A stretch of DNA of 64,000 nucleotides, taken from Leptolyngbya ohadii IS1 (GTDB taxonomy: Bacteria; Cyanobacteriota; Cyanobacteriia; Elainellales; Elainellaceae). The stretch lies in assembly GCF_002215035.1 (NCBI RefSeq), contig NZ_NKFP01000006.1:3005080-3069079 (forward strand), in the 5' to 3' direction. The notes under the pieces were generated by a model, which ran no database searches, was not told where the DNA came from, and saw only the letters and a program-made list of their open reading frames with translations. Positions 1 through 8,545 of this stretch are shown one piece after another (the first letter of the stretch is position 1; each line of letters opens with the position of its first letter). The position numbers were made by a program, and so were the translations under genes.

Positions 1-900
1 CTGACGAAGCGGATGGGCTTTAACGGCGTTCGCAAACACCAGAAGATCGAAGACCCGCGTTTCCTTTACTGGGCGGACGTAATGGGCTTGCTGGTCTGGG
101 AGGAAATGCCGAGCGCCTACCGCTTTACCCACAAAGCAGTCGAACGCATTACGAAAGAATGGACAGAAGTGCTGGAGCGAGACAGCAGTCATCCCTGTAT
201 TGTGGCTTGGGTGCCGTTTAACGAATCCTGGGGTGTGCCTAACTTGACGGAGAACGCCGCCCACCGCTACTACGTCCAGGCACTCTACTACCTGACCAAA
301 ACCCTCGACCCAACCCGTCCGGTCATTGGCAACGACGGCTGGGAAAGCACCACGACGGACATCCTGGCGATCCACGACTACGATAGTCAACCCCAGCGAC
401 TCGCCAAGCGATACGGCTCCGATGTGAAGCTGTCCGACCTGTTCCAGAATCAGCGTCCGGGCGGTCGCATCCTCACCCTCGACGGTTACCCGCACCAGGG
501 ACAGCCCATTATGCTGACGGAGTTTGGCGGCATTGCCTACACGCGCCCCGAAGAGTCTGCCCATACCTGGGGCTATGCCCGATCGCAGGATGCCTCGGAC
601 TTCCAAAAGCAATACAGCTCCCTGCTGCTGGCAGTGAACCGGGTCGAAATGTTTGCCGGATTCTGCTATACCCAGCTGACCGACACTTTCCAAGAAGCCA
701 ACGGACTCCTCTACGCCGATCGCACTCCCAAGTTTCCCCTCGAAGCGATCGCCGCCGCCACCCTGGCGAGAGAAGAACTCCCCGTCGCCGGAATGATCGC
801 CCCCCTCCCCGACGGACATGGCGGAACCCCTGCCTGGTGCGACCAAAACCAGATGGAGCAGATGCCCCAGTGCAGCGGACACCCAGGACAGCCGTGGTAG
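1..900 (+). CDS. Glycoside hydrolase family 2 (beta-galactosidase/glucuronidase type), C-terminal part
   Basis: This is the catalytic TIM-barrel half of a family 2 glycosidase, which hydrolyses beta-galactosides or related beta-glycosides. The frame is open to base 1, so the N-terminal sugar-binding and Ig-like domains lie outside the window; the ATG at 13 is internal. Visible signatures are the acid/base Glu in NESWG (codon at 223-225) and the nucleophile Glu in TEFGG (codon at 520-522). The gene is followed by galT and a galK remnant, so a role in releasing galactose from galactosides is a reasonable inference. The exact substrate cannot be read from sequence. A hairpin with a T run lies about 100 bp after the stop. 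Confidence 0.85.
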   Translation: MTKRMGFNGVRKHQKIEDPRFLYWADVMGLLVWEEMPSAYRFTHKAVERITKEWTEVLERDSSHPCIVAWVPFNESWGVPNLTENAAHRYYVQALYYLTKTLDPTRPVIGNDGWESTTTDILAIHDYDSQPQRLAKRYGSDVKLSDLFQNQRPGGRILTLDGYPHQGQPIMLTEFGGIAYTRPEESAHTWGYARSQDASDFQKQYSSLLLAVNRVEMFAGFCYTQLTDTFQEANGLLYADRTPKFPLEAIAAATLAREELPVAGMIAPLPDGHGGTPAWCDQNQMEQMPQCSGHPGQPW

Positions 901-1003
901 TCAACTTGGCAGGCGAGACGCCTACCCCACAAGATGATTTGCAGATCGAATTCTGTCTTTAAGGACGATCGAATTCCGACTTAAAAATCCAATCTGGAAA
1001 CGA

Positions 1004-1026
1004 GGGGGCAAACCGTCCCCTTTTTT
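1004..1026 (+). terminator. Probable rho-independent terminator after the glycosidase gene
   Basis: A short GGGGG...TCCCC stem (five pairs counting one G-T) is followed directly by six T. It sits about 100 bp downstream of the glycosidase stop codon, on the correct strand. The stem is short, so confidence is moderate. Confidence 0.5.
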
Positions 1027-1038
1027 CACGCCAAAAAA

Positions 1039-1071
1039 CCCTCCCCTGCTCCCCACTCCCCTACTCCCTCA
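1039..1071. repeat. Short heptamer-like repeat (CCCCACTCCCCTACTCCC)
   Basis: A C-rich tract built from near-heptamer units (CTCCCCT, CCCCACT, CCCCTACT). Tracts like this, called short tandemly repeated repetitive sequences, are scattered in many cyanobacterial genomes. The same motif on either strand occurs at 2351-2393, 11529-11568 and inside a coding region at 12727-12755. It lies between the glycosidase terminator and galT. Confidence 0.6.
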
Positions 1072-1185
1072 CAAATTCCGCCTCCGGTGTCTGCCTCTTT
1101 AGACAGGGGTTTCCTGATGACTGGGGCGTTATCCTCTGGCTTATAGGTCGTAGCTCTGTAGACGCAGCGTGGTGGCTTCTTAGTA

Positions 1186-2301
1186 ATGGCTCCTCAAATG
1201 CATTCCCAGGAATTAACCAAGCCCGATGGTCGAAAACTGACGCTCTATAGCCGTCAGCCCATTTCCTCAGAAATTCAGGCTCCCAGTCCGGGCAGCGATC
1301 CGATTCAGGCTAATCCCCATTTGCGCTGGCATCCGCTGCGGGGTGAATGGGTCGCCTACGCGAGTCACCGTCAGGGACGGACGTTTATGCCGCCGCCGGA
1401 GTATAATCCGCTGGCTCCCACAACCAATCCCCAGTTCCCCACCGAACTGCCCCAGGGACGCTACGACGTGGCGGTGTTTGACAATCGCTTTCCCTCCATG
1501 ATTCCCTCGGCGCACGATGCTCCTGAAACGATCGTCGATACAATCCCTGCCAATGGAGCCTGCGAGGTCGTTGTCTTTACCCAAGATCCCAACACATCTT
1601 TGAGTCAGCTTCCGCTGGATCACTTGGATCTCCTGCTGCAAGTGTGGGGCGATCGCACCCGTGCGTTGGGCAATCAGTCACAAATTCAGTATGTGCTGCC
1701 GTTTGAAAATAAGGGTGTAGAAGTCGGCGTAACGCTGCACCATCCCCACGGACAAATCTATGCCTATCCCTTCGTCCCACCCGTTCCCGCCCGAATGCTG
1801 GAGCAGCAGCAAAGCTATCATCAGCAGCATCAACGCGGCTTACTTCAAGATTTAATTCAGCAGGAAATCAACGATAACCAGCGCATTCTCTATTCAGATA
1901 ACGAAGCGATCGCCTTTGTCCCCGTTTGTGCCCGTTATCCCTATGAGGTGTGGGTTGCGCCGATTCAGCCCGTTGCGACGTTCATGGATTTGTCTGCCGC
2001 TCAGCGATCGTCCCTGGCAAAAGCACTCAAAACCGTAACGCTCAAATTCGACGGACTGTGGCAGCGACCGTTCCCCTATCTGATGGCATGGTTCCAGGCT
2101 CCCACGGACGGACGATCGCACCCGGAAGCTCACCTGCACGCCGAATTTTATCCGCCCTACCGCACCCGCGATCGGCTGAAGTACCTGGCAGGAACCGAAC
2201 TCGCTGCCGGGATGTTCGCCAACGATGCCCTCCCAGAAGAGAAAGCGAAAGAACTGCAAGCCGTAACCATCACGCTAGAAGAACCTAGCCTCAGCGTCTA
2301 G
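1186..2301 (+). CDS. galT: Galactose-1-phosphate uridylyltransferase
   Basis: GalT swaps UMP between UDP-glucose and galactose 1-phosphate, the second step of the Leloir pathway, in the cytosol. The histidine-triad active-site motif HPHGQ is present at residues 186-190, with His188 expected to be the uridylylated nucleophile. The N-terminal region (RWHPLRGEW, FDNRFPS) and the C-terminal AWFQAP and HLHAEFYPP stretches fit the family. The 371-residue length is full. ATG 1186 is the first start; ATG 1198 is an alternative. It lies between a family 2 glycosidase and the damaged M24/galK locus, all on the plus strand, consistent with a galactose-use cluster. Confidence 0.93.
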   Translation: MAPQMHSQELTKPDGRKLTLYSRQPISSEIQAPSPGSDPIQANPHLRWHPLRGEWVAYASHRQGRTFMPPPEYNPLAPTTNPQFPTELPQGRYDVAVFDNRFPSMIPSAHDAPETIVDTIPANGACEVVVFTQDPNTSLSQLPLDHLDLLLQVWGDRTRALGNQSQIQYVLPFENKGVEVGVTLHHPHGQIYAYPFVPPVPARMLEQQQSYHQQHQRGLLQDLIQQEINDNQRILYSDNEAIAFVPVCARYPYEVWVAPIQPVATFMDLSAAQRSSLAKALKTVTLKFDGLWQRPFPYLMAWFQAPTDGRSHPEAHLHAEFYPPYRTRDRLKYLAGTELAAGMFANDALPEEKAKELQAVTITLEEPSLSV

Positions 2302-2350
2302 CAAGCTGATGTGACTCTGCGATCGCAACCCCAAAACGATAGCCCCTTGA

Positions 2351-2393
2351 GGGAATAGGGAGTAGGGAGTAGGGGAGCAGGAGAGCAGGGGGC
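2351..2393. repeat. Short heptamer-like repeat (GGGAGTAGGGAGTAGGGGAG)
   Basis: A G-rich tract of near-heptamer units (GGGAATA, GGGAGTA, GGGGAGC) between galT and the M24 peptidase remnant. It is the same repeat family as at 1039-1071, in the opposite orientation. Confidence 0.65.
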
Positions 2394-2461
2394 GGATCAA
2401 GTCACACGTACACAAAAGTTTTCAAACGAAATTCTAGAAATTTGTCCAGGAGAAAAGCCCG

Positions 2462-3478
2462 ATGGTGACAGCACTCCCTTTGGCGATCGATCAGCACAAG
2501 CAGCAAAACCAAACTTCCTCAGAAATCACCGATAAGCTAAATAAACTCCGTCGGGCACTACAGGAAACGGGGGCAGCGGCAGTGCGATTGCGCGGAACGG
2601 ATTGGTTCGCTTGGGCAACGGCAGGCGGCTCCCACACGGTTTTGCTGGCGGCAGCGGCAGGCGTGGCGGATGTGCTGGCGACGCAGGAAGGCGCGTATAT
2701 CCTGACAAACGAAATCGAAGCGCAGCGGCTCAAAGACGAAGAATTGCCGGGCGGAATGTACCAGGTGCAGGCGAGTCCCTGGGCAGACGAAGAACCTCAA
2801 AAAGCCTTTCTCCGGGAAGTTACGGCAGGCGGCAAAATCATCAGCGATCGTCCCACAAACGGCGAATCTCCCCTCCCCAATTCCCTGATGCAGCAGAAGC
2901 GAATTCTCTTGCCCAGCGAAATCGATCGCTATCGTCAGGTCGGACGGCTCGCCAGCGAAGCCATGACCGAAGTCATGCAGCAGGCACAGCCCGACTGGAC
3001 AGAGTACGAGCTAGCAGGCGCAGGCGCAAAAGCCCTATGGTCACGCGGACTTCACCCCGCCCTTACCCTGGTTGCTGGAGAACGACGCTTACCCCTGTAC
3101 CGCCACGCAGTCCCCACTGGAGAGGCGATCGGACGCAGGGCAATGATGGTCTTCTGTGCGCGAGGCTTCGGGCTCTACGCCAATCTGACCCGCTTTGTTG
3201 CCTTCGGCAAACTCTCCGAGGAAGAACAAAACCGCCATCGCCAAGTCCGCGAAATCGAAGCTGTCGTCCTGGATTTATCCAAACCCGACATTCCCCTGAA
3301 TCAGGTCTACCAGCACCTCAAGCAGGCATACGAGCAGCACGGCTACCCCGACGGCATCCACAAACACCACCAGGGCGGACCCACCGGATTGTCCTGCCCA
3401 CCTCAATCCCGCGGCAAACGATCGTCCAACTGGGGCAGAGTCCCGATCACGCCTTTCACTTTTATTCGCGGGACTTAA
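2462..3478 (+). pseudogene. M24-family metallopeptidase (Xaa-Pro type), 3' end lost
   Basis: The first ~309 codons look like a cytosolic M24 (pita-bread) peptidase: RILLPSEIDRYRQVGRLASE, then the TEYELAGAGAKAL helix and the late motif HKHHQGGPTG, where a metal-binding His normally sits. Just after GGPTG, around 3385-3396, the similarity stops. The remaining codons of this frame are galactokinase sequence read out of frame, ending at 3478. The usual C-terminal 70-90 residues with the last metal-binding Glu residues are missing, so activity is not expected. It starts 160 bp after galT. ATG 2462 follows a weak purine-rich AGGAGAAAAGCCCG. A misassembled contig could give the same picture. Confidence 0.7.
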
Positions 3479-4353
3479 ACGAACAGGTAGATTGGCAGCC
3501 GTCAGACCCGACTCCGGAAGGATTTGCCCGTTATTTGGTGGGTTGTATTCGATCGCTGGAAGAACTGGGAATCACTGTGCCGCCACTGAATGTGTTTGTC
3601 GATTCAGATGTGCCGATCGGTTCTGGATTGTCTAGTAGTGCGGCGTTGGAGGTGGCGATGCTGCGCGGACTGCGATCGCTTCTGGAACTCCGACTCGACG
3701 ATGTGCAGATTGCCCAGTTGGGTCAGCAGGCGGAAATTCACTATGCCGGAGTGCAGTGCGGCATTATGGATCAGATGGCATCCAGCCTTGCCGATACAGT
3801 GCACATGCTGTTTCTGGACACCCGCACCCTCGATCGCCAGGTCCTTGACTTACCGCAGGACAGCGAAATTCTAGTGCTTGATAGCGGCATTCCCCGAACT
3901 CTGGCAGGTAGTGGCTATAATCAACGGCGATCGGAATGTGAGGAAGCTGCCGAACAGCTTGGCGTAAAGGCACTCCGCGACATCCAAGCTCCTGAAAAAG
4001 TGGAATCCCTGCCGGAACCCATCCGCCGCCGCGCCCGCCATGTGATTACAGAAAATAATCGCGTCCTGGAGGCAAAACGAGGAGTCTCCGCCCATCGTTT
4101 CGGTGAACTAATGAACGCCTCCCATGCCAGCCTTCGCGACGACTATGAGGTTTCCGTCCCCGGTCTGGATCAGCTCGTGGCAATCCTTCAGCAGACCCCC
4201 GGCGTATTTGGCGCAAGACTCACCGGAGCCGGATTTGGCGGAGCCTGCGTTGCTTTAGTGAAAGCGGGACAGGCAGAAGCGATCGCCCACCAAGCCCTCG
4301 CAAAATATCAGCAGCAGGGATTTCAGGGCAAACTTCTGGTTCCTGAACCGTGA
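3391..4353 (+). pseudogene. galK: Galactokinase, 5' end deleted
   Basis: From about VLPTSIPRQTIVQLGQ onward the frame reads as galactokinase, which phosphorylates galactose with ATP. The ATP-binding GHMP motif IGSGLSSSAALE (near 3616-3651), the CGIMDQMAS segment and the C-terminal GARLTGAGFGGACVAL motif are intact. The first ~35 residues, including the galactokinase signature GRVNLxGEHTDY that binds galactose, are absent. Upstream this frame runs into antisense-like shadow of the M24 gene, in a different frame, so no fused protein is made. No suitable start codon lies before ATG 3658, which is past the ATP loop. The 3' end overlaps the convergent DUF2085 gene by 31 bp. Confidence 0.8.
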
Positions 4354-4880
4354 AGAATCGGCATTGCCAGCAATCCCCAGCCGATGCCCGTAATCAGCCC
4401 AAACAGCGTCATCACCCCCTGATCTACCTGCCATCCGGCAAACATCTGCGCCCAGTATTCAAAGCCGTAAGCCATCATTAACCCACTGGCAAAAATTGCG
4501 CCGCCCCAGCCGTACTGATGCAGCCAGTAAAAGCCGCGTCCTTTGTTGACGGTGTAGAGCAACCGTGTCGCCAGCAAGCCCATAATCGTGCCATAGCAGC
4601 GCATACAGACCGCCATAATCCAGGGGGGCGACAGTTCCAGACCCAGATCCGGCTGCGGGCAAACGTGCCGACCCATGAAATAAATGATGTCCGCAATGAT
4701 GGGCAAGCCCAGGACGTCCGATCCTGCCAGAAACGGAGCTACCAGTGGACCTACAACCATTCCTGTTAGCAGAAAGTCCGCTGTCCAGCTTGTCCATTTG
4801 CCGTTCCAAAACGATCGCCGTTTCCCCGAACGATTCTTTGAGACATTTCTAGTTGAGACGTTGCCTGAAACTCCTGCCAT
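4323..4880 (-). CDS. DUF2085 integral membrane protein
   Basis: A 185-residue protein with about four predicted membrane helices and the cysteine motifs of DUF2085: HVCPQPD in the middle and CMRCYG about 25 residues later. The conserved cysteines suggest metal or redox chemistry at the membrane, but the function of the family is not known. The N-terminal ~30 residues are basic and poorly conserved, so a later start is possible. The gene is convergent with the galK remnant, and the two 3' ends overlap by 31 bp. Confidence 0.75.
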   Translation of the reverse strand: MAGVSGNVSTRNVSKNRSGKRRSFWNGKWTSWTADFLLTGMVVGPLVAPFLAGSDVLGLPIIADIIYFMGRHVCPQPDLGLELSPPWIMAVCMRCYGTIMGLLATRLLYTVNKGRGFYWLHQYGWGGAIFASGLMMAYGFEYWAQMFAGWQVDQGVMTLFGLITGIGWGLLAMPILHGSGTRSLP

Positions 4881-5053
4881 TCACCCGCTCCGCTGCACTG
4901 CTGTCCTCTATTTTAAGACTGTCCCCTATTTTAAAACTTGCCGCCGCTGCAAACGATCGCGCGGGGAAAATTTGCCCGGAATCCGCCAGATCTCTGCAAA
5001 AAGGGGCAATGCTTACCCGGAAAACCGTTCTAAACTCGAAGCAGAGAAATTTA

Positions 5054-5350
5054 ATGTGTGAACTCCTCGTGTCCAGCGGTCAAGACGGTAAAGAGAAATT
5101 TAAAGAGAAATTCTTGTATGCACGCGGCTCCTATCGAGGCGAATTTACGCCGGAGCATCTGGCGTTCAATGCAAACCTGCAAGAATTTGCCCACCGGGTT
5201 GCGCTCATCTGCGGACTGGAGATAAACGGCAAACTCTCCCCTGAAGCCGCCTATCAGCAGATCCGAGATCTCTGGCACCAGCTCGATCGCTCAAAGCAAG
5301 CCCTGATTGATGCGGAAAGACCGCCTGCACCAGACCTGCCGCCTGAGTAG
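5054..5350 (+). CDS. Small conserved cyanobacterial protein (DUF7219-like)
   Basis: A soluble 98-residue protein. The core FLYARGSYRGEFTPEHLAFN, then NLQEFAHRVALICGLE and KLSPEAAYQQIRDLWHQL matches a small protein found across cyanobacteria; I associate it with DUF7219 from memory. No enzymatic motif is visible. The ATG at 5054 was chosen because conservation begins after it; an upstream in-frame start at 4853 would add a residue stretch overlapping the divergent DUF2085 promoter region. It faces away from that gene, so the two probably share a divergent promoter region. Confidence 0.7.
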   Translation: MCELLVSSGQDGKEKFKEKFLYARGSYRGEFTPEHLAFNANLQEFAHRVALICGLEINGKLSPEAAYQQIRDLWHQLDRSKQALIDAERPPAPDLPPE

Positions 5351-5884
5351 GGAAAATACCAGCTTTAGTGTCTCTGCAAGTGAAGTCTTCACCGGGAATT
5401 CACGCAGATTGGTCCCCTCATTAATCTTCCGTAAATCCGCCTAGACTGTACCCCCTGTAAGGCAATCCCCTTATAGAGTTAGGTTGAGTTACAAATCGAC
5501 TGGGAGCAGCTCAGATTTATGCAAGGCTGCCCTGGCTCCGGAGCCCCCCGGAAATTCTCTGTGCGTTTTTCACGCCGTTCCTGGTGTCAAAAGCAGTACG
5601 CAGTAGTCGTGAATGCTGTGCGGTGCCGATCGCTCCCGATCCTGGGCTTGTCCGGATTGCGGCTGGGGTGCAAACCAAAGTTCCCCATTTCCTTGCTCAT
5701 CCATTATTGGTGGGTAGGAAGCGCTCATATTGTTTTAGTACAACGTTTTTCACTCTCGTAAGGGACTGGGGGGGCGGGGCTTTGCTCCTACACAGTGGCT
5801 GTGCCCGTGTACCCCATTTCTTATGCTCTATTAGCCTGAAAAAGGCTGTAAGTTGTTTCGGCAAAAAGACATAGATAGACAGAT
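5351..5884. other. Intergenic region, 534 bp, no gene seen
   Basis: Open frames here (for example 5519-5761) have no recognisable protein features and lack a ribosome-binding site. A G-rich patch at 5769-5781 sits before the lectin-RTX gene. I see no tRNA, riboswitch or repeat array. The region presumably holds the promoter of the downstream gene. Confidence 0.5.
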
Positions 5885-7252
5885 ATGGCTACGGAAACGA
5901 TTACGCTGACTAATGCTGCTCAAAATCAGACAGGCTTTGCTACCTTTCAATCCAGAGATCCGGTCGGTACGGCGCAGGGAATTTCGGTTTCTTTTAACTT
6001 TTATTCCTACGGCGGCACCGGCGGCGACGGCATTGGCTTTTTCATCATCGACGGCAACCAATCTTCAATTGTGCGGGGCGGCATTGGCGGTTCCTTGGGA
6101 TATGCACCCTACCTTGGCGACTCTGCTGGCTTGCAGGGGGGCTACCTAGGCATTGGCTTCGACTCGTTTGGCAACTATTCCAACCCGATCGAAGGACGAA
6201 TCGGCGGGAGAGGTCCCACTCCAGATTCGATCGCTGTACGGGGGAGTCAGGCAAATCAATACCAATACCTCACAGGCACCGGAACACTGCCGCAGGGTCT
6301 CAATGTCCCCACAGCCGATCCCAATGCGGCACGACGCCGGGCACAGGTCGATTTAACTTCAACCGGCTTTCTCACCGTTAGCGTTGACTTCAACAACGAC
6401 GGCGATTTTAGCGATCCAGGAGAAGTTGCTATCAACGAGGCGATCGATACTCGCCCTGTGGCTCAGGGAGGCAATGGAGCACTGCCTACTTCTGTTCGCT
6501 TTGGTTTCGCGGCGTCAACGGGAACAGCAACCGATATTCATCAAGTTGATGGTTTCCAGGTTAGAACGCTTGCCACCGGACAGCTCATCGGCGGCACCTT
6601 TTCCACCGATCTGGTGCTAACGGGCGGTGGTGGCAATGATATCTCTACGGGCGGCACCGGCAACGATACGATCACGGGCGGCGGCGGCAACGATAATCTG
6701 GCAGGCGGTAGTGGCAGCGATACGATTACGGGCGGCAGCGGCAATGACAATATCCGAGGCGACGACGGTAACGATATCCTCACAGGTGGGGGCGGTAGGG
6801 ATACATTGACGGGCGGTACGGGTGGCGATCGGTTTGTGTTTGCCGGATCAACGAAGGCAAATGCCCTGCGCTCCTCAACGGTACGATCGCTGAATCGTAT
6901 CAGTGACTTCAACCAGGCAGAAGGCGATCGGTTTGTGCTGGACTTCGACAACAACCTGGGCACGACCAGTCTGCCGCGAGGGTTGTTTAATGCGGGACAG
7001 CTCAGAGGTAATCTCAATCGGGCGATCGGTCTGGCATACGCAGACAAGAACCGTCAGCAGCGAGGTAGACAAGCCCTGAGAGCCAATGAAGCAGTCCTGT
7101 TCCGGTTGGGTAATCGCACCTTCCTATCAGTTAACGATGGAAATGCCGCCTTCTCGCCCAGAAACGATTTGGTGGCAGACATTACGGGAATTAGTCTCAA
7201 GTCCGGCGATGCACGGAAGGGTAGCCTGGCCGTCAGGGACTACTTTGCTTAG
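5885..7252 (+). CDS. L-type lectin domain protein with RTX calcium-binding repeats
   Basis: Predicted secreted protein of 455 residues. Residues ~1-230 resemble an L-type (legume-like) lectin beta-sandwich: GDGIGFFIIDG, GGYLGIGFDSFGNYSN and a PDSIAVRGS strand. Residues ~247-318 are at least seven glycine-aspartate nonapeptides of the GGxGxDxφx type (GGTGNDTIT, GGGGNDNLA, GGSGSDTIT), which bind calcium. A C-terminal ~130-residue region contains RISDFNQAEGDRFVLD, typical of cyanobacterial RTX tails. There is no N-terminal signal peptide, as expected for type I secretion. Family knowledge suggests a surface or extracellular carbohydrate-binding role. No type I exporter is in the window. Confidence 0.85.
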   Translation: MATETITLTNAAQNQTGFATFQSRDPVGTAQGISVSFNFYSYGGTGGDGIGFFIIDGNQSSIVRGGIGGSLGYAPYLGDSAGLQGGYLGIGFDSFGNYSNPIEGRIGGRGPTPDSIAVRGSQANQYQYLTGTGTLPQGLNVPTADPNAARRRAQVDLTSTGFLTVSVDFNNDGDFSDPGEVAINEAIDTRPVAQGGNGALPTSVRFGFAASTGTATDIHQVDGFQVRTLATGQLIGGTFSTDLVLTGGGGNDISTGGTGNDTITGGGGNDNLAGGSGSDTITGGSGNDNIRGDDGNDILTGGGGRDTLTGGTGGDRFVFAGSTKANALRSSTVRSLNRISDFNQAEGDRFVLDFDNNLGTTSLPRGLFNAGQLRGNLNRAIGLAYADKNRQQRGRQALRANEAVLFRLGNRTFLSVNDGNAAFSPRNDLVADITGISLKSGDARKGSLAVRDYFA

Positions 7253-7267
7253 TTAACCTGACTGATA

Positions 7268-8545
7268 TTAGGGGACTAATTTCCCGCCATTAATCTGACG
7301 CGGATACAGCAGCCAGCTTCTTTGCCAGGGTTGGGTCAGGGTTCGTACCAGGGGCGATCGCTCACTAATTTCCTGTAGCCCGGAATTGGTGAGTAGATTA
7401 ATCCCTTTCTGGTAAATCGTGTAGCCCTTACTCACGGTTTTGCAGATGCCTGCGTAGTAGTCGGGCACAAAGCCCAGATGGTCGAGTTTTTCTCGGACTT
7501 CCTGTAGCAAGGTTTGCTGTTCCGCTTCACTCAGGTCGGAGATGTCGCGGGCTTTCAGCAAATCGCGATCGACAAAGCGACGGCACAGATCAGCCAAAAG
7601 CGGATCATCGGCGGACTGCCACTGCTGCAAATGGTAGTAAAACACGCCATCATCGGCGGCGAGATACTGTTGAAGCGTAATCTGGTTGCAGTCCTGAGTC
7701 AGCCATGCAGCCATGTTGGGATCTGCCCACAGTTTAAGGTCAGATAATTTGCCCTGCTCCAGTAGTTCCTTTGCCCGTCGGAAGGCTCCCGCTAAAATCC
7801 AGGTTGCCGCCAGATTCTTGGAATGGTTGTACACCTGGGCGTACATAAAATAGCGCACCAGCAAATAATGCTCGATCGCCGCCATGCCTTTTTGCGCCAC
7901 GACCATCTGCTGAGTCACAGGTTCAAACCGCAGTGCCAGCAGAATTCGATCGAGGTCTAAACTGCCGTAGGATGCCCCGCTAAAGTAGCTGTCCCGCATC
8001 AGGTAGTCGATGCGGTCGCAGTCGAGCTGACTCGTTACCAACTGCCAGACAAAGGGCACGGGATGTTGTTTGCGGTGAACCTGCTGAATCTGGGGCAGCA
8101 AATCGGGGTCATGGCGATCGAGGCATTCGCGAATTGGCTCGGACTCGGTGAGAATCCGCTTTGTCCAGTGTTCGTGATCGCAGCCAAAAATTTCCTCGCA
8201 GGTATGGCTGAAAGGACCATGTCCAATGTCGTGCAATAGCGCCGCACAGAGAGCTACTGCCCGGTAAGACCGAAGCTGCGGATAGTCCTTTGCCACCCGA
8301 TCGAAGGCGCGACGGGCAATCTCCAGCACGCCGAGGGAATGGGTAAAGCGCGAGGTTTCCGCCCCGTGGAAGGTAAGACTTGCCGGACCCAGTTGCCGAA
8401 TGCGCCGGAGTCGCTGAAAGGCAGGCGTATCGATCAACCGAATCAGCAGAGCCTCAACCGGATCGCGTCCATCCAGCACGATCGCCCCGTGCAGCGGATC
8501 ATGGTAGACCCGTTCGCGGTTACGCGGCTCCTGCCAGGACTGCAT
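7268..8545 (-). CDS. HD-domain phosphohydrolase (dGTPase-like)
   Basis: A 425-residue cytosolic HD-superfamily protein. The metal site is visible as H-rich segments: RFTHSLGVLEIARR, then ALLHDIGHGPFSH (the HD dyad) and the later DCDRIDYLMRDSYFSG. This order matches the broad YdhJ/SAMHD1-like group; the substrate is probably a nucleotide but is not determined. It begins inside the 3' end of the upstream protease gene (26-bp overlap, same strand), so the two are likely co-transcribed and translationally coupled. Confidence 0.88.
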   Translation of the reverse strand: MQSWQEPRNRERVYHDPLHGAIVLDGRDPVEALLIRLIDTPAFQRLRRIRQLGPASLTFHGAETSRFTHSLGVLEIARRAFDRVAKDYPQLRSYRAVALCAALLHDIGHGPFSHTCEEIFGCDHEHWTKRILTESEPIRECLDRHDPDLLPQIQQVHRKQHPVPFVWQLVTSQLDCDRIDYLMRDSYFSGASYGSLDLDRILLALRFEPVTQQMVVAQKGMAAIEHYLLVRYFMYAQVYNHSKNLAATWILAGAFRRAKELLEQGKLSDLKLWADPNMAAWLTQDCNQITLQQYLAADDGVFYYHLQQWQSADDPLLADLCRRFVDRDLLKARDISDLSEAEQQTLLQEVREKLDHLGFVPDYYAGICKTVSKGYTIYQKGINLLTNSGLQEISERSPLVRTLTQPWQRSWLLYPRQINGGKLVP

